A stretch of DNA of 64,000 nucleotides from Acanthacorydalis orientalis (GCA_034766995.1 CM068313.1:29378325-29442324), one strand, 5' to 3'. Counted from the stretch's first letter, positions 51,570-63,910 are shown. Notes: generated by a model from the letters alone, not told the origin. A program made the numbers and translations.

Positions 51570-52000
51570 ATGACAATTGATTATAATTATTATATAATCG
51601 TATTTTTAATCGTTATGCTACCAAATTGCACGTATCGTGTGGAAAATCTATTTGAAGTGACAACGTTCAAGCACAAACCGTATCATATGGGTCGACTACA
51701 CAAGATGCGCGCTGATTGCCCGTGCTTCGGACGTCTTGTACGAGTGTTAATGAACGTCTCGCAATTACACTAATGAATGTTGTGTTGTAGGCGTTATCGG
51801 ACCAGCGCACGCGCAATCTAGTCTCTTGTCGGCGCCATCTACCGGCGTTAATTACAACTAAATGTCTATATATAAAATAGTTGTTTCAAGTAGGTGTCTT
51901 ATCTGGACTTACGTCTTCACGTCCATTTAAAAATAAAACAAACAATCGACGTTTAGCACTCTGCACGCCGACATCGTTCTTTTAATAAAATGTTTTCTTT
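51570..52000. promoter_or_regulatory. GC-rich island with CTCF-like site
   Basis: About 400 bases of mixed sequence; the densest part is 51620-51850. GCGCCATCTACCGG at 51832-51845 matches 13 of 14 positions of the CTCF core on the reverse strand (SYGCCMYCTRSTGG) and contains a PHO-type GCCAT. GCGCACGCGCAATC at 51805-51818 resembles an NRF1/Ewg site. The 67-residue frame at 51570-51773 crosses into the island but shows no domain. An insulator or boundary role is inferred from the motif. Confidence 0.45.
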
Positions 52001-52560
52001 TTTATTTTCTTTGTGTATTGTAAAAGAATCATTATTTAATTTAGAAAAGTATATAAAACCAGATAGGGCTACTATATCAGATATAAATAATAGGAATAAC
52101 GGATATTTGGCTTTATGTGCAATTCGATGTTTGCTTGTAGATAAATAGCGTTCTAATTAAAGTATTGTGTATATGAATATTTAAATATATTACTAGAGAA
52201 ATGCATCTTTAACAGAAATGAATTTTAAATTGACTATTGTCATAGATAGTTAACTATGAGTAGTATCAATTTATTAAGTAAATTTTAGATGCGTTAATAC
52301 ATTTTTTCGTATGTTTATTAACAGTAAAGTTAAATGGTAAAATAATCATAAAATTATATATCTTATTCAGTGTATTTTTTCGTAGTTAGAATAAATGAGA
52401 TTTTCCAAAATATATTTATTTATTTTTAAATTGTTGAAAAGTGATTATTAATAAGGAATTTACTTAGTCAAAAATCAGTATTGAACGAGGTAATTTAAGA
52501 TATAATTAACTCAATATATTCTCAAAATTCTTATTATTAAAATATACACTGTTTTCAAGT
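52001..52560. other. AT-rich noncoding DNA
   Basis: AT-rich spacer, nothing recognised. Confidence 0.7.
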
Positions 52561-52568
52561 TTAAAAAT

Positions 52569-53010
52569 ATTAGGCGTACAAATTAATTCGGTGCCTTAAG
52601 AGTGAATCAATTACAACTCTATTTTAAATTAAAATATTTTCGCGTCGGTTTAAGATTTTCGAGTGCCAATCTTAACATTTAAAAACACTATACATCTTGT
52701 CCAAATAGTTGGCATAACCTCATAAGACAATAGTGAACACGATAGTGCCCGAAAAGTAGCATATTAAGAATTACATACTTTTCATATTCCAGTTGAAAAA
52801 ATATTGCCGAAATCGTGGGAATAATTTTTTCAGCTTTGAGGGAAGGTATTGTGCCATCCAAAGAATGAAAAAACAGTATAACACGTTCAAAAATGCATTA
52901 CGAATTCATGAACTCAAAATCGCAATCATTTTTTCAACAACGGATTCGGCAGTTACTCAAGAGATGGAGCAAGGTATACAAAATAATGTGGGATATTTTG
53001 AGGGTTGAAA
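52569..53010. other. Mixed-composition block, possible decayed mariner
   Basis: Starts with TTAGGCGTACAAATTAATTC, reminiscent of AGGTGTACAA-type mariner termini, and continues into moderately mixed sequence with a 71-residue open frame at 52793-53008. That peptide (MKKYCRNRGNNFFSFEG...) matches no transposase region I recognise, and no right terminus was found. Alternatively a weak regulatory island; CGTGGGAATAAT at 52814 matches the Su(H) consensus. Confidence 0.25.
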
Positions 53011-53400
53011 TATATTCCATTTTTCTGTAAACATTCATTTTCTATATATAAAAAAAACACCGAATTGATTTGTATATCTTATATAATGTTAAACATATTC
53101 ATTCCTCATTCTTCTAATCGAACTTCTAGTTACCGTGAAGATTCAGTTTTGATAGTGTTTTTATTTTTAAAATATACTTTTTTATATAATAATTTGTTCT
53201 TTAATAACATTTTTACACATAGTTTAATCAAACTTACCAAATTTATAAACCTTTCACAAAAACAAATATAATCTTGTTATTTTAAATCTGAATATGAATA
53301 TTAGTGTAAGTTTTAAATTATAAATTGTAAAAATAAATATAGCTTTATGCAGTAAAATTAATTTTCAGGCCACTGTATAAGAAATAGTAATATTTTAATT

Positions 53401-53441
<41 letters not shown>

Positions 53442-53855
53442 TCATACATATTTATATATACATATATATATATGTATTTTGTTCATACAAGTAAAGTTTG
53501 GTTACTGAAAAGAGTTTTTATTGCAAATTTAGTTTAACGTAGCAAAATCAATTTTATATTTTAAAACTATGTGTAGTTTTTAATTGTATTACCTTTTACA
53601 AAAACAGATGTATTTAAGATTACGGAAGAAAACATTAAATTATTTTCCTGTAAATTCATTTAGAAATCCAATTTTATGGTTTATTAAAATTCGAGCACTT
53701 AATTTCCATTTAAAGTTATTTGATTGCAACATATTTTAATAACATTTAAAATAATGTAATGTCTCCTGTTTGTAACAGTTTAAAGTTTATTTATGTTATA
53801 TTACCAAATACATAAATTGAAAAAAAATTGTGAAATATATTGTGTTAAAATTTAC

Positions 53856-53905
<50 letters not shown>

Positions 53906-53915
53906 TTTGTGTATC
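53011..53915. other. AT-rich DNA with two (TA)n arrays
   Basis: AT-rich DNA with (TA)n arrays at 53404-53475 (interrupted) and 53860-53901. The 88-residue frame at 53005-53271 is Ile/Phe/Ser-rich with no domain and is taken as chance. Confidence 0.65.
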
Positions 53916-54345
53916 TAATAAATCTGTCGACGATGTGTCGTACAAAGCCATATTGATAACACAAGCGTCATGTTAGTTGTGTTTGAAACCCACCTAACTT
54001 CATGTTACACTTCTAAGACGGCGTCGCATGTTAACAACTAATCTGAAAACTGATCCAGCATCATTAACAATTCCTATGATTGTTTTCAGCGGGTGTTCTC
54101 GTGCGGGCCACTCGATCCAACAATAAATCACACGATTTTCGGCCCCGCAGGAAATAGTGCTCTCAAGTCCGTTACTTTTGTTACTTGGAAAGACTTTTAT
54201 TTACGCCTTCACTGCTAACATAAACACTTCCATTAATACATGAAATCCTTAATAAATCAGGGCCACCTCGCTCGTTTTGTCTTTCATCGATCTATATTCA
54301 CCATTAATCTCTTGAGCTGGATGTAGCATGCATTGTAAGAAATTG
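53915..54345. promoter_or_regulatory. Higher-complexity, CpG-containing island
   Basis: About 420 bases. Good density at 53920-54200 (CTGTCGACGATGTGTCG, AGACGGCGTCGCATG, TCAGCGGGTGTTCTCG, TTTTCGGCCCCGCAGG) and a second patch at 54260-54330 (GGGCCACCTCGCTCG). CAATAAATCA near 54120 is a homeodomain-like word. No frame. Candidate regulatory element. Confidence 0.4.
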
Positions 54346-54369
54346 ATTTATTGAATAAATGTAAATAAG

Positions 54370-54371
<2 letters not shown>

Positions 54372-54422
<51 letters not shown>
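54372..54422. repeat. (TA)n microsatellite
   Basis: About 50 bases of alternating TA. Confidence 0.95.
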
Positions 54423-54424
<2 letters not shown>

Positions 54425-54714
54425 GCATGGAGATTGAATTAAAAATGATAACGTATTATGAAATAATTTAATAAAACATCGACCATCAAGAATTACTAAA
54501 TTATTAACTATTGTAAAGTATCGACTTGAAATAAGAATTTATATAGCTTTTAAAAGTTTATGCATTAATTTTTACATGTTTGACAAAGTTTTACGTCAAG
54601 TTAAAATGACAATATTCTGATTTTTTTTAATATCTGAAATTGAATCTTATCATTTCTTGTAATACACATCAATAAAAGTATTTCTAGAAGAACTGATTTC
54701 ATAAAAATTAAAAT

Positions 54715-55075
54715 TTTATAAAAATATCGTTATCATAACATTGAATCCATGTACATGAGATCGATAGCATAAACTTTGAGTCGTGCTTTGAGTGGCGCGT
54801 TCGCTTTTAGACCATATTATATATCGATATGTCGGTGTATATATTATTTCGGCTCTTGTGTAAATACCGGCGTGTGGGCATGTTTTGTCGATATCAAAAG
54901 ACCGTAAAGCACTCACTCGTTTCATAAATAGTCGTACAACAAAAATATTACATTCGATGGACGGCGTCTTGTTGTGCGGCGCCGCAAACAAAGACGATCT
55001 AAAGTTACCACCATATGAGTTGTCGTTATCGACACAAGTTTCCTGACATGTAATCGATATTTATGGCATTCTAAC
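54715..55075. promoter_or_regulatory. Higher-complexity, CpG-containing island
   Basis: About 350 bases. AGTGGCGCG near 54791 resembles a degraded CTCF core. CTTTGAGTCGTGCTTTGAG near 54773-54791 and GATCTAAAG near 54996 contain TCF-like CTTTG/CTAAAG words. GTGCGGCGCCGCAAAC near 54975 contains the palindrome GCGGCGCCGC. GATATTTATGGCATT near 55057 contains TTTATGG. The 91-residue minus-strand frame (54716-54991) has mixed composition but no recognisable domain or codon pattern. Candidate enhancer. Confidence 0.4.
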
Positions 55076-55800
55076 ACAAATATGTAACAGATTTTTACGA
55101 TTTTGCAATATAATATTCAAAAAAAATTTTGAAATTTGTTACTGATAAATTTCAATATTTGAAGAAGTGTTTAAGATGAGATAAATATGACACGTTTCTG
55201 TTATGCATTGTTAAGAAAAAATATGCAGTTCATCGAAGGGAAAGAAACACATCTCAAAAATACACTTAAATTATAAAGAAGTATGTTGTTTTCTACGGTG
55301 TTAAATTTTTCTTGTGATATTCGAAAATTGTAAGGTAAAACAAAAGTTACTAATAAAAATTATTGGTAGATTTAAAACAAAAAAAATACGAGGCATGGAA
55401 TAAAAATAGAGATTTTTCTCATTAAAAGTATTGGTTAATATTTTTAAAATAAGAACTGAATGCTATGGTAATATTGATTTATCAAAATTTATTTATCTTC
55501 ATTTTTATCGTGAATGTTTTACTATTATAAAATTTAGAAATTCATTCATGTTCTTTGTTTTACTCATATAAGTATAGTAAATATTTCGAATTAGTTAAAC
55601 AATAGTAGCTAAAAATTTTACAGGCTCTATATATTTTTTATGGAAATCTGTTTCGTTATTTATGATTTTTATTTTTAATTAAAAAAAATAATTAAATTTT
55701 TAAATACATAAAAAGTAATTTATTTAGATCAGAAAAACAAAAGTCAATAATTTTATCAATTTGTCAAGAAGTAACGTAAATTTTTAATTTATCTTACTGT
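55076..55800. other. AT-rich noncoding DNA
   Basis: AT-rich spacer, nothing recognised. Confidence 0.7.
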
Positions 55801-55803
55801 GAT

Positions 55804-56275
<472 letters not shown>

Positions 56276-56284
56276 ACATAAATT

Positions 56285-56540
56285 GGATATAAGAGGGAGT
56301 TTTTACAAGCGATCTTTAAGTTGCTTTCAACAAAGTGTTTACGACTGTAGTGTTGGCAGGGTGTGGGTGGACGCGGTGTGTCAGAGTACATCCCCCACGC
56401 AGTGGGTCCATGTATTGTTCGCCGCTGGTCATATCATCGTACAATACGACCCACTGTAGCTGATAAATCCTGCACAACCGCGCCACAACAAGTGTAATTA
56501 AACGAACATGGGAATAAATTCTAGCCGCAACATATAATTT
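56285..56540. promoter_or_regulatory. GC-rich island with G-rich boxes and hairpin
   Basis: About 250 bases. GGCAGGGTGTGGGTGGACGC near 56356-56375 is a CACCC/KLF-type G-rich box. Downstream is an inverted repeat described separately. TGTAATTAAACG near 56491 is homeodomain-like. No frame. Candidate promoter or enhancer. Confidence 0.4.
56395..56461 (+). ncRNA. Candidate stem-loop RNA (unproven)
   Basis: CAGTGGGT at 56400-56407 pairs perfectly with ACCCACTG at 56449-56456, and inside it TATTGT at 56413-56418 pairs with ACAATA at 56441-56446. The internal loop is 5 against 2 bases and the terminal loop 22 bases, with a possible extra CG/CG pair past a T-T mismatch. Overall size of about 60-70 bases resembles a pre-miRNA, but the stem is interrupted and no known miRNA is recognised. 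It could equally be a DNA cruciform or a paired protein-binding site. Strand arbitrary. Confidence 0.25.
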
Positions 56541-56689
56541 ATATTTGCGAAGAACTTATATTATTCTACTGCATTTATATCATTCATTATTATATGTCAG
56601 GTGGAAAAAGTATTATGCAAGGTAAAGTTATTTATATTTTTGTAATAATTTTCTTCAGTATATACACTTGAGATACTACATGTACTATG

Positions 56690-56696
<7 letters not shown>

Positions 56697-56770
<74 letters not shown>
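56697..56770. repeat. (TA)n microsatellite
   Basis: About 70 bases of TA with one TATG break, directly 5' of the retrotransposon tail. Confidence 0.95.
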
Positions 56771-56853
56771 TGAATCGAACAAAATGGAAAATCATGGAAG
56801 AGGCCTTTATCCAGCAGTGGATTGACAGGGGCTGAAGATGATGATGATGATGA

Positions 56854-56857
<4 letters not shown>
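56771..56857 (+). mobile_element. RTE-like retrotransposon 3' end with GAT tail
   Basis: A severely 5'-truncated non-LTR retrotransposon. The open frame 56794-56832 reads MEEAFIQQWIDRG then a TGA stop at 56833-56835, the typical extreme C-terminus (EEA-QQW-D-G) of RTE-like polyproteins in insects. It is followed at once by a (GAT)n tail of about 20 bases and then (TA)n. Only the last 13 codons plus a few decayed upstream bases survive, as expected of incomplete target-primed reverse transcription or later erosion. The family assignment rests on this motif and tail alone. Confidence 0.7.

Positions 56858-56895
<38 letters not shown>
56857..56895. repeat. (TA)n microsatellite
   Basis: Alternating TA continuing directly from the GAT tail of the retrotransposon fragment. 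Confidence 0.95.
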
Positions 56896-56900
<5 letters not shown>

Positions 56901-57134
56901 TATTAAAATAAACGAAAAACAAAAATTTTTAAGGCTAAAATATAAATATGAGCCTTTATATAAAAAAAGTCTTTATTTTTGGAAAAATTTATTTACTGAT
57001 TTTTTTAAATTAGTATATTACTTTTAGAAGTAAACTATAAATGAAAAATATTTAATTGGCAGAGAATTCAAATTCATTTCATTTAATCTTTGTCTAAAGA
57101 CTTCAAAATTTTAAAGATAAGAGAATTATGCTAA

Positions 57135-57137
<3 letters not shown>

Positions 57138-57200
<63 letters not shown>
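57138..57200. repeat. (TA)n microsatellite
   Basis: About 62 bases of pure alternating TA. Confidence 0.95.
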
Positions 57201-57204
<4 letters not shown>

Positions 57205-58000
57205 GACCCGAAAAATGACTAAATACCTGACTGCTGTTAGTCTGAAAAACATTTTACAAAAATTATTAATTATTATAAGAATTATTAATGTTTGTTATTC
57301 TTTTTATTAGAATGCTTTCAATTTTGCTTTTTTATAATAAATAAAATAAATGTATTAAATCAAACGAGTAAATTGTGTAAATATTTGCCATAAGTGAAAG
57401 CATTTAGTGCATCCACTCATTTATTCGAGCATATTAATTAATGTCTATTTAAATGATTATAATACTCTTGACTTATAAAAAAGTCTAACAGTTCGATTAA
57501 ATAATTCTTCCAAATAAATTAAAAAACATATAAATTTTATCCAGTTACTTTTACACATTGAAACATTTACTTTGTTCGCCATTTTTCATTTTGAAACATC
57601 GAGTAAAGGTTATAAAAAGAAAAAGCGGACATTAATCATATCGTAAAAATAGTATTTCGAAAAAATATTTTATGCACAATCCCATCAATAGAGATTGTTT
57701 TGTGTATAAATGTATGTTACAATGAGATATCTCTTTAAATTCTGTTCACACGGTTGTCATATCATTCAACAGTGTATATATTTAACTGGACGTGAAATTT
57801 AATAGAAAATGACAAGCATGTAAACAATATTTTATAGAACGATTTGGCGATCGCTACTTAATTGTAAAGCGTACAGTGATGTACAAGTACTTTTTTGTTA
57901 TTAATTCGTGACTGTTTTGTTGTTCGTTTTTTTCTGAAAACGTTTTCAGACACTATGACTAATCTCCTAAAAAAGTGAGAGTAGTTATATTTTAAGGTGC
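57201..58000. other. AT-rich DNA with weak richer patch
   Basis: CGCCATTTTTC at 57578-57588 matches a PHO/YY1 core with a T run. A patch at 57820-57990 is somewhat mixed (GGCGATCGC near 57846). No gene. Confidence 0.5.
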
Positions 58001-59760
58001 TTCTTGAAATGTGTTCGACAAAAAACTGGTAGAATGTGTGTCAATCAAGATTTCAATAATTGTTTTGTAAAATATTTCTGTACATGCTGTGTAAATTATT
58101 TAGGTCTTAATAAAACAATACGTCTCTATATCTACATATAAAATTATAGTTCTAGAAATAACTGACATGTTTGCAGTTATTAAATTAATAATGTTCTTTA
58201 ATGGTGCTTATTTTGAAAGTATGTCAATTTTACTGAAATAAAATAATGGATATAAAAAGAAACTAAGCAAAAATTGTAATATATTATGTACAAAGTAGAT
58301 TTTAAAACTAATATCTGAGTTATTCAAAACATGTTTTTATATTATTATACGAATATTTTCATTTGTTGTCATATTTGATATAATTATCACTAGTGACTTA
58401 GTTGTCGACGCAATCCTAAGTCCATTTAAATAAAGAAAATGAATACTCAAAAATTTAAATCACTAACTGAAAAAATTAAACACAATTTGTTGTTTGGAAT
58501 ATCCAATTCTTAATTGGTTCACTTTTCTCGTAATTAATTTTACCGAAAATTTATCTTTCTAAAATCATACTTTGATTTGATTTAAAAATAAATAATGTAT
58601 ATATAACTACATTTATTTGAAATGCATTTCCGAAACACTCTTTTCAAATTGTTATCAGATATAAATAAACAAAATATTTTCGATTATTTTCGAATATTAA
58701 ATTTTCGTTAAAAGAATAAAAGATACAGAAAATATAAACTTTGTAAAATACGTTAATAGGATATTATTATTATTATTAAATTGAATAGTAATTAACGAGA
58801 TTATCAAAATGAAAAAAATATAATAATTAAACATAGATGGGTCAAAAGTTTAAATCTGGAAATATTTTCAACGCATTTAAAAATGACGTGTTACATGTTA
58901 TGTTGATTATTAATTTTAATATAATAAAAAAGAATAATCGATTTTCAATTGAAAAGATTACATATATAATTTAAGTATTCATATAAGTATACACATATAT
59001 ATATATGCATGTGTGTGTGTCTGTTGTGTATACATAAATATATATGTAAATGTTCTATGTATGTTTGAATATTTGGATATACATGTTCCAAATATTAACG
59101 ACGATCTAATACAAGTTAAATTTAAACGAAAAAGAAAAAGAAAGCAATTATATAACATTAACCGAATCTTATCTATAATTTCAATCTGTAAATCTATTAA
59201 TTTTACTTCTTGACATTGATTATTGTTCGTTTTGTACAAGTTTTTATTTTTTGGACACTCATTTGTCAAATTATTGATTACAAAATTTCCTTACTTATTG
59301 TGACGAATATGAAGCAGTTAAAAGGTATTATTTTTTTATTAAAAATATTGGTATTTTTAGTTTATTATTCGTCTATTACACATATAACATATTTAATGGA
59401 TGGTAATGTATGCACAAACACACCAACGGATATGTACAATGCTATTTGAATGATGTATATGTATTTATCGTTTTATACAACATATCGTATTTTCCATGTA
59501 ATACGCAAATTTTCGCATAGAAATTTGGCATTCTTATTTTTGATGTTCCTAATACAAGATACATTTCAAATCCAACCATAATAAATATTTTTTTTTTTGA
59601 CGAAATTCGATTCCGAATTAACTTTCTATTCTCACTAAAAAGCATGTAATAAATGTTATATCGTTTTTATATTATGAGTTTCTATAAGTTAAGCTCTTCA
59701 TTTATATCGAGATTTAACAATTGAAATTAATAAGTTATAAACATTTTGTAAATAATTGTG
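58001..59760. other. AT-rich noncoding DNA
   Basis: AT-rich. Overlapping open frames of 66-96 residues on both strands around 58979-59449 contain no recognisable domain and are taken as chance. A short TA/TG stretch lies at 58993-59020. Confidence 0.6.
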
Positions 59761-59763
59761 TTA

Positions 59764-59765
<2 letters not shown>

Positions 59766-59795
<30 letters not shown>

Positions 59796-59850
59796 ACAAA
59801 TATAAACACATATACATATATATATATACACACATATACATATGTGTACA
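59766..59850. repeat. (TA)n/(CA) compound microsatellite
   Basis: Alternating TA with ACACA interruptions. Confidence 0.95.
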
Positions 59851-60250
59851 TAAAGTGCATACACGTTTGTATTTGAATCGCATGTACAATTTTCGAAAAG
59901 TTCACGGAACTCGATACAAAACAAATCGTCATGAATGTGTTATAGATAACGTCCATTTCCATATATCTGTTTTACCGTGTTTGTGTACACCGGCATTGAT
60001 TTTATTTCTGGACATTTGCATTGAACCGGTTGCTCTGAATGCACGTGAAAAATATCGATTGCTTCGTACGTGTCGTTAGTTTCACGACTAACCAGCATCG
60101 ACGGTGTTGTTTTAGTCACATGTCTATAGTATTCAGTGCAAATTTGTGTTATAGAAAGCCGACGTCCACAACTGAATCTTAAATCTGAATCAGGTATCTG
60201 TAATAAAATCGAAGTGTTCGACTATATAACTGCTGAACAATTAGTTACTG
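59850..60250. promoter_or_regulatory. Higher-complexity island
   Basis: About 380 bases of mixed sequence with CpGs (CACGTGAAAAATATCG near 60041, CGTACGTGTCGTTAG near 60066, CATCGACGGTG near 60097). GTTAGT and ACTAAC (60076-60093) form a small hairpin. The 74-residue frame at 59855-60079 has no recognisable domain. Candidate enhancer. Confidence 0.4.
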
Positions 60251-60261
60251 GAAGAGTTTAC

Positions 60262-60340
60262 ATGTAGAACTATTTACATGTAATGCTCTAGATAGTCTAG
60301 ACTACTTGTAGAACTAGTCTAGTCTACTGTTAACAATTAG
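60262..60340. repeat. Cluster of CTAGA/TAGTCTAG palindromes
   Basis: TAGTCTAGACTA at 60293-60304 is a perfect 12-bp palindrome. ACTAGTCTAGTCTA follows at about 60313-60326 and TAGAAC occurs twice (60265, 60310). Small imperfect direct and inverted repeats of unknown role. Confidence 0.7.
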
Positions 60341-60713
60341 ATGATAATATATTAACATTCAACATTGAAAGAGTTATATATATATATATATATATGATAG
60401 GTAAATAAATAGATATAGATAATTTTAAGATTAAAATAAAATATATTCATATTATATAGCAACCATCTTTCAACACTCTACCAAATATTATTGATTTATT
60501 ACTCTTCATAGTATTAATATTTCAAAATTGTGTATAATATTCAATCTCATATCATTAATAATAGTATTTAATAAACCGAATATTCGCTGAAAGTGAAAAA
60601 AATGTTTGTAGTTAATAATAAAATCAATAAATTTTTATAAATAATATAAACAAATTTATAAATTAGAAGCTATACAATTCTATACATATTTCATTATATA
60701 CCTATATACATAT

Positions 60714-60755
<42 letters not shown>

Positions 60756-60835
60756 GTATATATATATATGTGTATATATATATAAATACATACACACATT
60801 TACATATAACTATGTATGATTATGTATATCAGATA
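60341..60835. other. AT-rich DNA with (TA)n arrays
   Basis: (TA)n at 60377-60396 and a compound TACATA/TATGTG array at 60700-60800. Nothing else recognised. Confidence 0.7.
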
Positions 60836-60839
60836 TACA

Positions 60840-61165
60840 AAAGAATGGCATGAAATTCCACATTGTTTCGTTTGATATATTTTAATTAGAGCAACATTTT
60901 TTTATCCGCGAACACAACAACGCTATCTTATTAATTCAACCGCTACTGTATTTCAACGTATGCTTGTCAAATAGATTAATGAGTGCATTTTGGTTAACGA
61001 TATAATCAAATTAATTTGTTGGGATTGCAATCAATATATGGCAAACGTAGGGTCACATGTGTTTAAAAATGCCGCTATTTTAGATTTGATTTTTTTGACA
61101 AGTTAATTACTAAACAAAAGAATACCTTATAAGGATTAGTTGCCAGAGGGAAATAATTTCTTAAA
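60840..61165. promoter_or_regulatory. Higher-complexity island with homeodomain-like words
   Basis: About 300 bases. Richest at 60905-61060 (ATCCGCGAACACAACAACGC, CAACCGCTACTG, GGCAAACGTAGGGTCACATG). Words such as TTTTAATTAGAG, ATTAATGAG, CAAATTAATT and TTGCAATCAATA are homeodomain-like. No frame. Confidence 0.35.
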
Positions 61166-61524
61166 TTGAAATTTACATTGTATTATTAGAAATGTGCGAT
61201 TTTAATTTCATTAGATTTTGTACCATAATAAATTCTATTTATTCACTGGATGTTAAAAGTATAGTTTAATAAACGATTGAAAATTGGATTAGTAAAATTT
61301 ATTGAAAATCAAAATAGAGTTCAGAATTTTCTACTGTTCTTCTTAGAAAGTATTATACATCTCCTGACATGTATATATATATATATATAATTAAATAAAA
61401 TTAATTAATAATTCTCCTGTAAAATGTTATTGTTAATAATTACAAATTAACCATTAGTATGAATAAGAAAAATTACAATAAAAAATTGTGAGAAGTATGT
61501 CTTAATACTTTAAGTATTGGATGA

Positions 61525-61528
<4 letters not shown>
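61166..61528. other. AT-rich noncoding DNA
   Basis: Short (TA)n at 61372-61388; nothing else. Confidence 0.7.
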
Positions 61529-61575
<47 letters not shown>

Positions 61576-61632
61576 CATATATGAATATATGTATGTATAT
61601 ATATATGTATGTATATATATATATATATATAA

Positions 61633-61684
<52 letters not shown>
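61529..61684. repeat. Interrupted (TA)n microsatellite
   Basis: About 155 bases of TA with TATG and GAATA interruptions. Tyr-Ile frames in both directions are artefacts. Confidence 0.95.
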
Positions 61685-61687
<3 letters not shown>

Positions 61688-61829
61688 TGTGAAATATAAG
61701 TAATTTAATTTATTGTTAGAATAAATCTTAGAATAGTCAGAAATCACAACACAGAATTGTTGTTTTCTAAATTTACTTTGTAAATGGTTAATTGTATCTT
61801 CTCTTATACCTATTAATGAATATACACAA

Positions 61830-61890
<61 letters not shown>
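61830..61890. repeat. (CA)n-(TA)n microsatellite
   Basis: About 22 bases of CA then about 38 of TA. Confidence 0.95.
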
Positions 61891-61891
<1 letters not shown>

Positions 61892-63321
61892 CTTTTTAAA
61901 AATAAGTAATTAATATAGTACTTCAGTGCAATTATTTTCACAGAAATTTTCCAATGACATTTACATAGTACAAACTTTTAATTTATAACGTGTATCATGT
62001 ACACATATGCTGGTATTTACGAAAAATCCGTGACAAGATGTTTTAGATATTTGATTATTTTTGTGACAAGTTTCAAAAATATTTTAATGACATTGAATGA
62101 TTTTTTATTTCTGCAAAAATGGGTGTGTATTGATTTATTACATGTATCATTAACACGTATATCTATCTATCTATCTATATATATATATATATAATACTAG
62201 ATACTTAGTTATTGTTCCATAAAATGTTTCAAATACAGGTTTTGTGCTTTACAGATTATAAATTTAAAAATTTCACTTTTCATCAACTATAAATTTGAGT
62301 CTAGTAATTTATAATAGTATATATTCATTTTTTTTAAATTTTATAAATAAAATGAAAATGATGTTTATCATTTGAGGTTAATTTACTTTTTATTGGTTAA
62401 ACAAGAGTTTTTGATTCTTATATAAAATTTCAATTTAGACTACTAAACTGAATTATATTAAACTAGTACTTTCATTCATCACTATAATTATTACTAACAT
62501 ATTGGGTTATTTATCCATTTTATTCGAAACATTTTGTTATCTGTTTTTTACCTCTCTGAGATCATTTGATATCTACGATCATTCAAATTTTTTTCTAGTT
62601 ATATTATTGTCACTATTAAAGGAACATTATATCATATCGACTAAAAAATATCAAAGAAGTGAATATGTTTGAAGAATTTTGTCCGTTGAATCAAAATTTT
62701 GTGAAAAAAGAGTATATTAGTTGATGGGTTACTGCATTTATATATTTATTATTTGCTTCCTACATTCAAGCCAGATATTTAAATTTTTATTTATGTATAC
62801 ATCCGTTATAATAATTTTTAAATTTCATTTCTCTCATAATCTAGCCATTTATCTTACGTTTTATTGAGTGAGTAATAAATTTATAAACTGAAAAATTAAT
62901 ATATTAATTATTAAGAATACTATTTTGTTTGAAATTAATTTCTAGGTTAGATTTTTTGATTTTCAGTTAAGTATATATATATATATATATACTTAATACG
63001 AAATAATAACAACTTATTACTTAATAGTAACTATACGTAGAATGTTCTTATAAAGAGAATATAAGTTACCTGAAATAGTCAAGGCCAATTTTATTTATTT
63101 ATAAATGTAATTACATTGATTATATGTACTTGTACATACAAGATATTTTTTTATAAAATATATTTTATTGGAAATAGAAGTTTTATATTATTTAAATTTA
63201 TTGCGTTTATAAAAATGTGTTTGGTATACACGTTTTTAATAAAGGAAAAAATTCATGCATTTCTGTTAAACAAAATTGATAATAACTAAGAAATATATGA
63301 TAGTCGTTTTTATATTTGATT

Positions 63322-63322
<1 letters not shown>
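61891..63322. other. AT-rich gene-free stretch
   Basis: AT-rich with a (CTAT)n-(TA)n array at 62160-62192 and (TA)n at 62971-62990, the latter inside a short palindrome (TTAAGTATAT/ATATACTTAA). No gene. Confidence 0.7.

Positions 63323-63323
<1 letters not shown>

Positions 63324-63380
<57 letters not shown>
63324..63380. repeat. (TA)n microsatellite
   Basis: About 57 bases of pure alternating TA. Confidence 0.95.
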
Positions 63381-63384
<4 letters not shown>

Positions 63385-63559
63385 TATTCATTTGAAGGTA
63401 ATAATTAAAATAAATCAATGCTTAACTTTTAACAATAATAATATATGACTATTGAAAGTAAAAAATCAATTCAAGTCATAATTAAATAACGATAATAAAC
63501 TATTTGCAAAATCAATTGAGTAATTGCATAGACATTTTTCTAATATATAAAGATGTGAT

Positions 63560-63910
63560 CGATGATATGCATTTAATAAATGTGGATGATTATTTTCTTT
63601 AGAACAAGTTTGGATATCACTATAGAACACTACAATCGCAGTGGCTCCATTGGAATCAAACACAAATCAAATTGATACGTCATATAATTTGTCATTAGCG
63701 TTTCTAGTAATATTAACTGCAATAAAATTAATCAACTGTCAGACTGGTCATTCTATATGGTCATCCCACTAGCGATCTATCGTGCGTGTATAAGAGAAAG
63801 GAGTGTATGGATGGCAAGTATGTCGTGGGAATAATGGTGTATGGAATAAATATAGTATTGCTTCTTATATGATACTTGCGTTTAGAACAATCTGAATCGC
63901 TATCGAGAGA
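63560..63910. promoter_or_regulatory. Higher-complexity island
   Basis: Mixed sequence strongest at 63740-63840 (CATCCCACTAGCGATC, CTATCGTGCGTG, GATGGCAAG). CGTGGGAATAAT at 63824-63835 matches the Su(H) consensus YGTGRGAA. The 65-residue minus-strand frame at 63466-63663 has no domain. Candidate enhancer; the window ends in AT-rich DNA. Confidence 0.35.

Noticed and set aside
52793..53271. Two consecutive frames (71 and 88 residues) as a split transposase or gene
   Set aside because: No transposase motif could be read. The mariner-like start at 52569 lacks a partner terminus, so it is kept only as a weak possibility.
60293..60304. TAGTCTAGACTA palindrome as a transposon end or recombinase site
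   Set aside because: No matching second end and no target duplication; small palindromes are expected occasionally.
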